Source: Isochrysis galbana
Lineage: Eukaryota > Haptophyta > Isochrysidales > Isochrysidaceae
Direction: 5' to 3'
Length of the DNA: 64,000 bases
NCBI GenBank assembly: GCA_018136815.1
Contig: CM030937.1
Coordinates: 752,553-816,552 of the forward strand
Shown: positions 41,901 through 52,149 of the stretch, piece after piece
How positions within the stretch are numbered: position 1 is the first letter of the stretch
Layout of the letters: each line of letters begins with the position of its first letter
The notes under the pieces: model-generated
Seen by the model: the letters and a program-made list of their open reading frames with translations, nothing else
Told to the model about the DNA's origin: nothing
Database searches by the model: none
Translations under genes and position numbers: made by a program

Positions 41901-42770
41901 CACGCGCTCGCTCCAAGTGGTTTTCCTCCTGTCTGCGCGCCTCTTCTGCACTCATTGCGTCGAGACGTTGGCATTCCTCATGTGTAGCGGTGCCTTGCGT
42001 GACGGGTGCGCCCGTCGTCTCCTCTCCTGGAGAAGTGTCGTTCTCGGAGAAGTTGAGCCGTTTCGCGGATGTGTCAGAATGGCCCCACTTTTGGGCTGGG
42101 TGGTTACGCGCTCCTTGATTTGTCTGCGGCGAGTCGGTAGTGATGTTGTCCCGGAAAAATCGTGTAGGCGTGGCGAGCGCGAAGATCGTGGTATTGCCAG
42201 AGGTTATACATTTGAAGCAGTTGTTGCCCATGGGTGACTCCTTCTCGCTGTCGGCGGTCGATGCAGTGTGGGTTCAGCTGGCGCGAAATGACTTCTCTCT
42301 CTCTGTCCTCTCCTCTCTTCGCTTGGGTCCGCGATCTCTCCTCTCTTGCTGACACCGTTTGAATCTTGGCTGGTCTCTTTCTTCTCCTCTTTCGTGCGCC
42401 TCGCCCCCTTTCACCGATGGGGAACGGCGACGCGGCGAGGAGAGAGCGACCCAACCACAGCACTCCGACGCGGCCGATAACGATCGACCGGTGCTCGGCT
42501 CTTGCCGTGGTGTACCATGTCATCTGGCGAGATTCCCTTCTCTCCTCGTGCCCTCCTCTGCAAGAGCCTTCTCGTTGTGGGAGTGGAGTGGCTGTGTGGC
42601 TGTGGTTGCTCTGTGCCTCCCCGCCCGGTCCCTTCATCTTATTCACAACACGCCGCCGCGGAGCACAGGAGGCAAGGAAGGGCATGGAGGCCCCTCAGAT
42701 AAACATACTACCACAAACACGTTTATCCATTCATGGTTATGTGTGAACGAATAAAACCCTTTTAATATTC
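39000..42770 (-). repeat. MGNNC-family repeat unit, copy 1
   Basis: The unit comprises a leader of about 500 bases (right), the long coiled-coil ORF, and about 480 bases of conserved 3' sequence (left) ending in CGTACCACAGAACAA and following bases. The same leader and trailer occur at copies 2-4. The leader includes GCTCCGCGGCGGCGTGTTGT and GAATCTCGCCAGATGACATG. The trailer includes GTGCGATGTGGCAATCCGCG. An overlapping upstream frame (42104-42685, 193 codons) ends inside the main ORF and is largely preserved between copies; whether it is used is unknown. Confidence 0.85.
39496..42231 (-). CDS. MGNNC-family coiled-coil protein, copy 1 (911 aa)
   Basis: I do not recognise this family. The protein starts MGNNCFKCITSG: Gly2 with Cys5 and Cys8 fits N-myristoylation plus palmitoylation, hence a membrane anchor. 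Residues about 60-870 form an almost unbroken charged coiled coil, with motifs EARRQEEERLRRAQEQ and EQRRLAEERRRLE repeated dozens of times. At DNA level blocks of about 306 bp (102 residues) are tandemly repeated at 40990-41990. The C-terminus is GVCKTTGKPCKFC followed by TKGVGCRWAGRPGHLP: a C-x6-C-x2-C-x5-C-x7-H pattern, probably metal-binding, conserved in all four copies. The frame stays open through 2.7 kb. Long antisense frames over it are composition shadows. It could be a host gene family, or the ORF of an uncharacterised element with a Gag-like layout. Confidence 0.75.
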   Translation of the reverse strand: MGNNCFKCITSGNTTIFALATPTRFFRDNITTDSPQTNQGARNHPAQKWGHSDTSAKRLNFSENDTSPGEETTGAPVTQGTATHEECQRLDAMSAEEARRQEENHLERAREASAEERRRLQEVQTQEARRQEEERLRRAQEQREHEAEQRRLAEEHRRPEETQAQEARRKEEERLRRAQEQQKAEQEECQRLEAMRAEEARRQEENHLERAREASAEERRRLQEVQTQEARRQEEERLRRAQEQREHEAEQRRLAEEHRRLEETQAQEARRKEEERLRRAQEQQKAEQEECQRLDAMRAEEARRQEENHLERAREASAEERRRLQEVQAQEARRQEEERLRRAQEQREREAEQRRLAEEHRRLEETQAQEARRKEEERLRRAQEQQKAEQEECQRLDAMRAEEARRQEEERLQRAREASAEERRRLQEVQAQEARRQQEERLRRAQEQREREERRRLEAMRAEEARIQEEERLRRAKEQQKAEHEECQRLEEAMRAEEARRQEEERLQRAREASTEERHRLHEVRAQEARRQEEERLRRAQEQREREAQKHRLAEERRCLFATQAQEARRMVEEHLRRAQEQQKAEQEERQRQEAMRAKEACRHENERFQRAREAFAEERRRLQEVQAQEARRQEEERVRRAQEQRQREVEQRRCTEERRRYEAALAQEARRKEEERLRRAQEQRQREAEQRRLAEERRRLEAVQAQEARRQEEERVRRAQEQREYEAEQRRLAEERRRLEAAQAQEARRQEEERLRQAQNQLEAEQRRLVEERRRLEATQAQEARRQEEERVRRAQEQRQREVEQRRCTEERRRLDEMRAEEARRQDEDRSRRAQEQREREAELRRSAEGHRRFEATQAQEARWLTEQPSSSRDATASTIVGVCKTTGKPCKFCTKGVGCRWAGRPGHLP

Positions 42771-42800
42771 TTACCGCACTCGCGGCGAATGGAACCACTA
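42735..42800 (-). mobile_element. LINE 3'-tail remnant
   Basis: The minus strand reads CGCGAGTGCGGTAAGAATAT then TAAAAGGGTTTTATTC, the same tail as at 2045-2105 and 60325. It abuts the leader of MGNNC copy 1. 42800-43160 has no gene. Confidence 0.4.
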
Positions 42801-43159
42801 CCTACTACACGTAGTACGTAGCATACTTTCTACACCCCCCTTCCCCCGGTCCTTCTCCCCCCACCATCAGGCGGCTCTCCCCGTACACTACTAGGGGGAT
42901 AGGGGTGAAGGGCTTAGATATGGTCCGGTGGCCCGCGCCTCCCCCCGGTGATCTCCCCCCCCCTTCCTCCTGTGTCTCCGAGTGGGCGGCCGACTCTGTC
43001 CCGACTTATCCTGTAAACAGGAGCGGGACTTACCGATTTTTCGGTGGGCGGAGCTCGAGCTCCGCCCACCCCCTTCTCCGCGCTCTCTCTCCCCTCTCCT
43101 GCGGCACGCGCGATGGCGCGCCTGCGGCAGGCCTGTAGCTGCCCTCTGGCGGCCCTTGG

Positions 43160-43515
43160 AGGCTCCTGGAGGCCAGCTCAGGGGGCAGAGGAGGCTGGGG
43201 CTGGGCCATGGCCTCCCCTACCTCCCCCTCGCTGGCGCTCCTGAGCCTCTGGAGCATCCACGCTGCGTACCTGTCTCCCTGTCGACCAGGGGGGGAGGGG
43301 GGGTTGGAGCAATGGGCTGGCCACGAGGGGCCAGGATGGGCGAATGGGGCGAGCCTGCTGTGGAGAAGGGAGTGGATCAGTAGGGCAGTGGCCTCCTGGC
43401 AAGCCATCAGGCATGCCAGGAGGATGGGTGGTTCCTCCCCCATGGCAGGGGAGGAGTGGAGAGAGAGGGGGGGGGCTCGTGCCCCCCCATGGGTCAACCA
43501 AGTATAAACTTAGTT
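43160..43515 (+). repeat. Dispersed repeat of about 350 bp, copy B
   Basis: Matches 8720-9080 in the same orientation (see copy A). The right end reads AAGTATAAACTTAGT. Just after it, TTATGTGTGAACGAATA recurs from 42734, suggesting that a short duplication brackets 42734-43535. Confidence 0.7.
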
Positions 43516-43681
43516 GTTATGTGTGAACGAATAGAACCTACTTTTATAAGTGGGGATCAATGGTCAATTGGGGCCTCGCGCATCCATGGGTTAATCCTCC
43601 TCTTCTAGGTCTCTCGTCTCGTATGGTTGAATGAACTCTCTTGGCTCGACATCGGGAGACGTCTCGATTTAAGTCGGGGGG

Positions 43682-44645
43682 TGTTGTATTCCTGCCCATC
43701 TGAAGGCTGTAGGCTGTAGGCATGAATATTCGTGTAAGGTACGCGCTCACAATTACAATTGAACAGTTCCCCGTGTTACCACTGACGCACAAGACACACA
43801 GATTCGGATTCCCCATGGTCTCAAGTCCAGGTTTGCAGATTTTGGTCTCGAAATTTGCGATTCGAATTTTGTTTTTGCTGTCACTTTAATTGTTGGCTCG
43901 TTTAAGGTAATAAACCGGCATGACTTCGACTTCTCGTTCTGCAGTCGCTCTGCGAGACTCTCTCTCTCTCTCTTTCCGTCCGCCTCTCCTCGGCCGACGG
44001 CAGGAAGATTCGTCCAAAACATTCTCCGGTCCCAAGATATCTCGTGGGGGTCTCTCCGCGCTCCGCGAGGGAAAGGACTCCTCGACCCTCCGCCTCCGCG
44101 TTGGCTTCAGCGGACGAGTTTCACTTTAACGATAGTTCGAACCCTTCGTTTGCGTAGTTTTGCGCTCTCTTTCCGTATTTCTTCGCGCATGACGAGCGAT
44201 CGCGACCTCAGCCTTCGCCGCGCGGGGAGGGTTTGTTTATCGTATGATTCCGGAGTGTTTACGTTAGTTTTCTGAGCCCAAGGTCGTTGGGGTTTGGGTT
44301 TTTCGTGAGTGGTTTTGGAGCAGCTTCGTCGAGTCCCACCGTGTTCCCAAGCGAGTCCCCCCGAGTTCCCGAGTCTATACCCCGAGTCAACGAGTCAATA
44401 CAAGTCAAGCACGCGCCTGAGCCACCCCCAGTCGCCTGCCACCACCTCCCACAAGCCTCCTTCCACACTTCCGCGCCCTCCGTGCGTCGTACGTCGTGCG
44501 TCGATCACCATGCCCGTAGTCACCCCCGAGGAAAGCTCCATGAGCTCCCACCAAGAACCGCATTCCGCGCTAGCTGCCGGCGCGCCCTCGCAGGCAATCT
44601 CCAAGAGTGAGATCAGCCTTGCTCTGGCAGAGGCCTGCCGCAGTG
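43682..44645 (+). mobile_element. LTR and gag-start fossil
   Basis: A purine tract (TTAAGTCGGGGGG) is followed at 43682 by TGTTGTATTCCTGCCCATCT, an LTR-like start. Pieces of this LTR recur at 23.66-23.92 kb (+) and 60.92-60.97 kb (-). Leader sequence follows, then an ATG at 44510 with MPVVTPEESSMSSHQEPHS and SQAISKSEISLALAEAC, a gag-like start that recurs inverted at 60440-60505. The element is cut off at 44646 by another LTR fragment and is broken. Confidence 0.5.
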
Positions 44646-44835
44646 TTGAATCATGAATCAAACTCCTAACTCGTGCTTGATCGTTGGGCAAGTCTCAGCG
44701 GGGCTAGGGCATGGAGTGAAGAGAAGTCTTGAGAGAGGGGGGGAAAGGGCGCGCTACATCGCGACGACGGCCCACGAGACACCACCCCACACCTCTCACT
44801 CACCAACAAGAAAACTCCGAAAACTAACGCAGCTC
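44646..44835 (-). mobile_element. Inverted LTR fragment of the 32.3-kb TRIM-like family
   Basis: The reverse complement matches 32520-32677: GGAGTTTTCTTGTTGGTGAG, TGGGGTGGTGTCTCGTGGGC, and an end in CACTGAGACTTG-like and TTGATTC..ACA sequence. Only the 3' half of the LTR is present. 44836-44992 holds nothing recognised. Confidence 0.75.
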
Positions 44836-44992
44836 GTGCGTGTATGTTAGCGTGGGGCTGGTGGCTCGCGCGGCGGCGAGGGAAAGAGAGGGGAGGCAAC
44901 GCTCCTATTTTCTTTCCCCCGGTCTTCGCGCGCCCGCTGCTCTGTTGGCGTTCACCTGCGCAAACTAAAGTTCGCTATCTAGTACTCCTATC

Positions 44993-45025
44993 AGGGAATC
45001 TCGCCAGATGACATGGTACACCACG
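44993..45025 (+). repeat. MGNNC-family copy 2, leader stub left of copia
   Basis: AGGGAATCTCGCCAGATGAC ATGGTACACCACG equals the leader of copies 1, 3 and 4. The copia element begins directly after CCACG and the copy resumes at 53340. Copy 2 is therefore 5'-truncated at about 44993 and then split by copia. Confidence 0.85.
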
Positions 45026-45193
45026 TGTTTAAACATAAGTCGTGTTTTGTTGTAGATACCTCAGTTCTACTCTCAGTGTGGTGACGTCGTCCTGGGGTGT
45101 CACCGTATCGCCGTCACGAACGCTAGCGATGTTACCTCTGTTCTACATCACGATGCTGTCTATTCATGGACCACCCTTTGGATGGTTCAAACA
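45026..45193 (+). repeat. Copia 5' LTR
   Basis: Begins TGTTTAAACATAAG and ends GGTTCAAACA. 168 bp, identical to the right LTR as far as I can read. Confidence 0.93.
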
Positions 45194-48100
45194 TGGTACC
45201 CCCGCCGAGAGGCATCTGCTTGCCTCGCGCGCGCAACTGAGCGCGCGTGCCCCGGACCTCTTCATCCAATACAACAAGCTTGGACCAATCCCAGAGACCG
45301 AACACCTTTTCCCTTCAAAAGGTTTTTACGACCCTCGGACCCCGCTCAAGGGAGCGGGCGTTGGGCTCCCAACCTGCCAATGGACCCAACAGACTCTGTC
45401 ACCACCATCGCGCGACTCGCAAGCCGGATTCCCGGCAGCACTGGATCTCAAGACCTCCCAAAAACAACCTCTGATTGACGGGGAGAAACTCCAGCTTTCC
45501 CAGAAGTATCGATATGACTTTACGGCTGATCACTGTGAATCAGACCCCACGGCACACTGGTACACCTGTCAGCGTTCGTCGCCCACGGCTGAAGGTGTGT
45601 GGGTCGAATCTCGTCGGCGCAAGCGCTGGCTACATACTCATCTTTTGTTCCAACTTTCAAATCCTTTTGGAGTCTGCACAATTTTTGTGAGCTGCCACAA
45701 CATTCTCAACATCTCAGTACCACGCAAGGCTCCATCCTCGTGCGCGTACGTTGCTCATCACGCCATTGTCCCAGCCGCACCGCCCGCACCGCCGGCGAAG
45801 CCGACCGCATCGAGTGTCGAACATCAAGGAAAGGAAGACATGGCCTTGATGGTAGGAGAATCATCCTCAACCTCGACCTTAGATGACTACGACTCCCGGA
45901 AGTACCGTTGCCGTCCGTTTGACGGGACGCCCGGGCGTCCATTCGAACTCTTCTGCCGAGATTTCGGCAATGCCTTCTCTCGCGACTACATCGGTGATGC
46001 TGATCTCACCACATGTATGTTGGGCCTAGATGTGGGAGGATATATTGAACAAGATCCAAATACGGACCGCTCAATATTTGGAGGCGTACCCATCTACCAA
46101 TTTCACAATGCCGATGGCTCAATGAGGGCGACAGCAAGGCAACAACTAAATGACCACATCAAGAGGAAGAGGATCCTATTCTCATACCTAATGGAACATA
46201 TATCCAACTCCAATCTGCGAGAGATGCTCACTTCTCAAGCACCCCACGACGGAGCTAAGGCGTATAGAATCCTCCACGAACAATGCCATCAACAAGTTGA
46301 CGACCTGACTCTTATGGCTCACGACACCGAGTGGGATGCTGTCTCCATACTCACAGTCGGCATTAATGAACACTCCATCACCAATCTTATTACTCACTTG
46401 CACAGTCTCAATGCCAAACGACCATCAGACAAACAAAAAACGGATGATCAGCTCGTTATCAAGCTCCTCTCCTGCATCACTTCGGACATCTCAGAATCGC
46501 TAGCCCACAAATGCCAAGAAGAAATCGCCGCTCCGCCCTCCCAACGGCGTTATTGGACAAATAACAAGCGAGATATCCTCAAACTCAAGGCTGATCTCCA
46601 ACCGTTGTGGAAAATCAAATTCGACCAAGGAGCCATATCTACTCCCAAAGAGGGTGGGAGACGTGCAACCGGTGGAGGGCCACGTCCTGATGCATCATAC
46701 GCCAATGATTCTGCTTTGCTCGTCAAATCGTCTAATACTGCCTCGAATCAACCTCAAAGAGCTGTCTTAACGGCTAACCAAGCCTTAAAAGCGGCTAGAT
46801 GCTACCGTTGCCAAGGGTCGGGACACCAAGCTAACACTTGCCCCACCCCACCTGATCAATCTGTCACAATTAGTGATTGGATATCCGCCCTCCAATCCCA
46901 CGCCGGTTCGCGCGCGAAAACCGGTCGGGGAAAAGGCAGAAGCAACCATTCTCACAACAATAAAGGCGGCCGAGGAAAAGGAGGATCAGCGTACATGTTA
47001 TCCGACGTAAACAAGACCGACAATCCTCCTATTCCAGATGCCCCCGCGGACACCGTTAACTTCACCGCCACTGACGACTGGAGTGACATCCTTGATGACA
47101 CCGCTTTCTCCATTTCTACAAGCTTTTCGTCTGTTGCTGTTGCCCCCCCTCCTGAACTTGCATCTGCATCTATGTTTCTTAGCTTATGGATATGGAGTAA
47201 GTTGCACTGCATCTGGACCACCGTGATAAGCTTCGTTTGTAAGACCGCGGCGACGTCAACCGCCATACCACATCATTGTGACACTGCCATGCTTGCTGAC
47301 TCAACCAAGCGGCTAGAGTTCATTATTGATTGTGGCGCCACCAAGCACTGTATAGCCAACGAGTTGGAGCTAGATCGCGTCACAGATGACAACCCAAACA
47401 CCTTCATCGTCATAGGCGACGGTCGTCGCGTACCAATAACGAAAATTGGTGATATGACCATTGTTGTTGAGGCTAGGTGCCACGCATCCGGCAACACCTC
47501 TCACTTTGTGACCAAGCAGGTCCCTGTCCGACTCACAGGAGTTCGCGTCGTCCCTGATTTGACAGCTAGACTGTTTAGCTGCCGAGCTGGCTATGAGAAT
47601 GACAACATCTCCACATTTCTCAATAAAGATTGTTACCTACGTCTCCCTGACGGAGAAACAGCCCCCATGGCTGCTTCAGGTCACCATTATGTCCTCAACT
47701 TTGACACTGCCTTACTCACTGCTGAGGATAAAGAAACCGAAGAGACACCTAACCTCTGGCACGCCAGACTCGGCCATTTCAATGTCCAAAGAATCAGGGC
47801 AGCTATGGTTTCTCGAGGTGTTCACGATGCTCATGCCACTTCTCAACAGCTTCATTGTAAGGCATGCTTTGTCAATCAGCGTCGCTCGCCGCATCGAAAA
47901 AAATCGCCGCAACGCCACGCATACACGCACTTCGGAGAACGGGTCGTGTCCGATACGTGTGGTCCATTTCCCCCCTCTCCTTCCGGCTTCCGCTTTGCCG
48001 TCGTTTTCGTCGATATGTTCTCCCGCCTGACATCTGTCTATTTTCTCAAATCCAAGTCGTCCGCCGACGTTCTCCTCGCTGCTCAAACATACGTTGGCGA

Positions 48101-50374
48101 TCACGCTTATTTGCTGAAACACACCAACATACCGGGTGTTGTTGATCAGTGGCACACGGACAACGGGACCGAATTCACTGGGTCGGCGATTGATGCATTC
48201 TGCTCGGAACTCGGAATACGCCGCTCCTTCTCCATTGCCAACGTTCCTCAAACCAACGGTGTAGCTGAGAGAGCGTGGGGAATACTGCTCCACAGCACCA
48301 GGATTATGCTTGCTCACGCGGGGAGCGACACTTTCTTCACCACTTTATGGCCCTTTCTGATGTCGCAAGCCGCCGCCATCGCCAACTCTCTTCCGTCCTT
48401 TGCCTTCTCTCCTCCGGAAATTCCGTGGCAGAAAGCCGACCCGCAGCGCCCTCCCCACCCTCTCTCTCGTTTTCGTGTAATGCTTTGCGACTGTTGGGTG
48501 AATATCGACAACCCCTCGCCCAAACTCGCCCCTCGCCGGTCCGCAGCGGTGCACCTCGGGTGGGACTCTCGCCGTCGCGGTTACTTCGTGTACATACCCT
48601 CTCTTCGGCGTATAACCACGGCCGTTGACGTTTGTTTTGAGGAGTCCTCCTTCACCTCCTTTTCCAAAGTCTCGCATCGGTCCCAGTCGGAGCCCTCCAC
48701 CACCACCCCCCTTCTCCGTCGCGCCTCCGACACCTCTACCGTGCCCACCCCGTCGCGTCGTCTCTCCTTGCTCGAGCGCGCTCCGCCGCCCCCAATGCCT
48801 GCTGCCCCGGTCCTCCCGACCCAGTCCAGCCTCTCCGCAGCTGCGACCGCTCCGGTCGTGGGGGAGTCCTCACAACAGGTTGCTCCACAGATTGCAGAGG
48901 CTCTCATGGCAGCAGCTCCCCATGGCCCCATCCCTGAGCCCCGATCCTACAAGGAGGCCATCAGTGACCCGGTGTACGGCGACAAATGGAAGGAGGCGAT
49001 GCTCGACGACGTTAGAGGCAAGTACGAGACCAACAAGGCCTGGAAGCTAGTCAAGGCCTGTGACATCCCAGCTGGCAGAAAACCTATGAAAGGCAAATGG
49101 GTATTCAAAGTGAAGTACAATGATGATGGCTCCGTTGAGCGCTTCAAGGCCAGATGGGTAGCATGCGGCTATAGCCAGGTCCCCGGAGTTGACTACACCG
49201 AAACCTTCTGTGGAACGCTACGGCACGAGAGCTCTAGAATCTTTCTTGCTCTGACCAATGAAGCCGATGATGATCTTCTTGAAATTGACACAGTCAAAGC
49301 TTTTTCCTCAGCCGACATGGATGGGAATCCGTTGTACATAGTCCAACCTACGGGTTTTGAGGATCCCAACTACGCTGCGTGTCTACTCCTCGCGCCACTC
49401 GAGGGCACCAAACAAGCCGGCTACCAATATATGATCACGAACACAACTACGCTCACAAAGGCTGGTTTTGAGCAATCCACGGTTGAACCTAATTTCTTCA
49501 AAAGGACTCACGGAGATGGATCCACCATCTATCTAGCTCTGTATGTTGACAATATGTTGGTACGATTCCCAAAGGGGCGCAAAGAATTGGTAGACTCATT
49601 CATCGACCAATACTCACAGAGATTCAATGTCAGCATTGTTGGTGAACCATCTCGATTTCTCGGTTTTGAAATTATTCGTGATCGATCTAGCCGACGTATG
49701 ACCCTCCGTCAGACCAAGTACATTGATGAAATAGCTGCCACCTTCCTGAGCGAGCGAACGACAAAACCATTCAGCATTCCCATCTGCTCTTCCAAAATTG
49801 ATGAATTTCACAAATTAACTGGTGCCACAACAGATGTTGATAGGTCTCGAATGCGATCAAAGTCCTACCTCCAACTCATGGGATCTCTACTTTGGGTGAC
49901 TATCACCCGACCTGACATCTCATTCTATGTCTCGTTCTTGTGCCAATTCATGCAGGACCCGTCACCAGAGAACTATGATGCCGCCCTCGGCGTCGTTAGC
50001 TATCTTCGCCACACTAAGCAGCTTGGTCTAACTTATGATGGAACTAACACAGCACTTGAAGTGTATGCCGATTCTTCTTGGGGCTCCCTCGCCAAACCTT
50101 TCGCTGGATATGTGATCAAGTATGGGGGAGCGTCGATTTCCTACCAATCCAAGAAGCTCAAACTAGTCGCACAATCATCTGCTGAAGCTGAGACCGCCAT
50201 TAAGCCGTGTTCCATCGAATATGGGACAGACTTGTTTGAGCCATCGACTGTCCCCCATCCCCGTTTATAATGTATTACAATACGAATTCACTCCTATGTA
50301 CAATTATACTACTTCCAGACTTCAGATGGGAGCATTTCGGTAACGAAACACGAAACACAGACAAGGTACAGTGG

Positions 50375-50716
50375 TCAGATGAAGGGTTTGGTGATGCCTC
50401 CCCACTCCACCCGCTTCTTCCACAAGGGTCGCTGAGTCTCGCAGTCAGTGCAGATGCCATTCCACTTTGCAAACTTGTCCTGTGTGTAGACCACGTGTTT
50501 TCCGCGATAGGCGTACAGGACCTCACACGCCTTGGGAGGTGTGCGATAGGGGCGTTGGAGCTGATTCGCGACTGACATCACAAACTTTTGCGTGCCGGAT
50601 GTGTCAAAGCGTTCGAGGAGGTCTTCCTCGGCCCCTCGGGAATGTTTGTTGAGGTAGACGGTGACGGGCATGGAGCCCTCTTTGGCGACAAAGACGTCGT
50701 AGGCGCGGAAGCGCAT
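50375..50716 (-). CDS. Unassigned ORF in the copia insertion (113 aa)
   Basis: From the ATG at 50716 (MRFRAYDVFVAKEGS) to a stop at 50375. The sequence is protein-like, with mixed charge and good hydrophobic spacing (MPVTVYLNKHSRGAEEDLLE, KACEVLYAYRGKHVVYTQDK) and a CTDC pair near the end (CTDCETQRPLWKKRVEW). The frame is open further upstream to 51454, but that part looks like the antisense of the plus-strand ORF. I do not recognise a family. Together with the plus-strand ORF it is head to head, with the two coding parts abutting near 50770. Confidence 0.4.
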   Translation of the reverse strand: MRFRAYDVFVAKEGSMPVTVYLNKHSRGAEEDLLERFDTSGTQKFVMSVANQLQRPYRTPPKACEVLYAYRGKHVVYTQDKFAKWNGICTDCETQRPLWKKRVEWGGITKPFI

Positions 50717-51418
50717 GCCCCACTTCTTGTTGTCGCCACGTTTGGGGTCGACGAGGCGGTAGCGCACACTGTTCCGCGCCCTTCGAGTGCACCGCGGCCC
50801 TCCTCGGCTTCGGGTCCTCCTCCCAAGGCCTCCCGTTCTTCCAAAGTGGTCCCTCCGAAGGCTCCCCGTGCGATTGCACGCCCCACGAAGGCTCCACGTC
50901 GCGCGGATGTGTCGAAGTCGCCTCCGCGCGCCTCTCCGTCGTCTCGTGCCGTGGGTGTCTTGCAGCCGCGGTGGGAGCTTGAGGAGGAGGAGGAGTCCCG
51001 CCGTGGCAAGGTGGACAACCCCAGGAAGCGCGCAGGTGGCAAGAGCCCTTCGGTTGCTCCTCGTGAGGTGGTCGAGGCGGAGGAGGAGGAAGGAGAGGAG
51101 AATGAGGCGGCTCCCCCTACACCCCGTGGCGGCGTGTGCGCCATGTGCACGCTTCTCCGATGCAATGAGCTGCTGAGCGAGAACGACGACATCCGTTTCA
51201 CGTTCCAGAAGGAGGGCTCGGACGAGGTGTACACCATTTGCGCGAGCCCGAGCACTGAAGTGCCCATGAAGGAGTGGCGCGCCTTTGTGGAGGGTTCCGA
51301 CGAGGAGTTCAGCCTTGAGGATCTCGTGAACGACGACCTGGATGGCTCCTTCAGCGAGGTCCTCCTTCGGAAGGTGCCGCTCACCAGCCTCGATCTGTGC
51401 AAGATGCACTCGGTGTGA
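50642..51418 (+). CDS. Unassigned ORF in the copia insertion, basic/acidic linker and CxxC
   Basis: In-frame ATG at 50642; convincing protein composition only from about 50770. That part has a Lys/Pro/Ala/Ser-rich basic stretch (KVVPPKAPRAIARPTKAPRR), an acidic stretch (ELEEEEESRRG, EEEEGEENE), then a compact end starting GGVCAMCTLLRCNELL and running through ENDDIRFTFQKEGSDEVYTI to LDLCKMHSV. The CAMC...C cluster may bind metal. No known family. The first 40 codons overlap the opposite-strand ORF and may not be coding. Confidence 0.4.
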   Translation: MFVEVDGDGHGALFGDKDVVGAEAHAPLLVVATFGVDEAVAHTVPRPSSAPRPSSASGPPPKASRSSKVVPPKAPRAIARPTKAPRRADVSKSPPRASPSSRAVGVLQPRWELEEEEESRRGKVDNPRKRAGGKSPSVAPREVVEAEEEEGEENEAAPPTPRGGVCAMCTLLRCNELLSENDDIRFTFQKEGSDEVYTICASPSTEVPMKEWRAFVEGSDEEFSLEDLVNDDLDGSFSEVLLRKVPLTSLDLCKMHSV

Positions 51419-52149
51419 GATGGGGGGCGGGGGACTGCTGCCCCCGTTTGCCACGAGAGACTGTCATCGCCCGCCTTGTGGCTCTGGCTCTCATGAGCTG
51501 GACGAGGGAGTTGTGCGCGCGCGCGCCATCGTCAGGGAGATCGAGGACGAGAGAGAGAGAGAAGCTGGAAGGTGAAGAGGAGGGAAGGGCAGCAGAGGCC
51601 TTCTCTCTCTCGGGTGAGGCGTGTAGGCGAGGCGACTTCCCTCTGCCCCTCCGCCCCCCCCCCCCTCCCTTACTCCTCCGACTCCCTCCCCCCTGTTTGC
51701 GTTAGTCTTTCCGCCTCATACGGTAATAGTATTTGGTGGTCCCAAGGGGTGCCCCCGGGGTTCCCACTCGCCACCACGCCCACTTTCCCCCCGCGGAACG
51801 GGTGGACGCACGGCGTGCAGTCTCATAGGTGAAAGCTGCTATGCGCACGCACATAGGCGAAAGTTGCTATGCGCACGCACGGCGTCTCCGCGGGGCCCCC
51901 GCTCCCCTCCCCTCCCCCCGCGGAAACACGCACGGCGTCCCCGCGGAGGACCCGCTGCACATCGCGCCCGGCGCACGGCGGGCGTGCAGACTCATCAACT
52001 CCTATGCGCACGCATAGCTATCTGCGCGCACGGCGTGCACCTGGCGGAAAATCTCCATCTAGGCGAAGGTTCCACGCCGTGCGCGCACCTGATTGCAACT
52101 GGGGTGAACGCGTGCACGCCTAGCTATTGATAAAAATAGTCTATAATGA

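Noticed and set aside
39651-42118. Long antisense frames over MGNNC copy 1 (up to 778 codons, plus strand) and a 556-codon frame in another minus frame
   Set aside because: They mirror the codon pattern of the repetitive coiled coil, give low-complexity Leu/Ala, Cys/Ser/Arg or Lys/Arg sequences, and lack the conserved ends.
50717-51454. N-terminal extension of the minus-strand ORF in the copia insertion
   Set aside because: It is antisense to the plus-strand frame, which has the more protein-like composition there; only the part after 50716 was kept.
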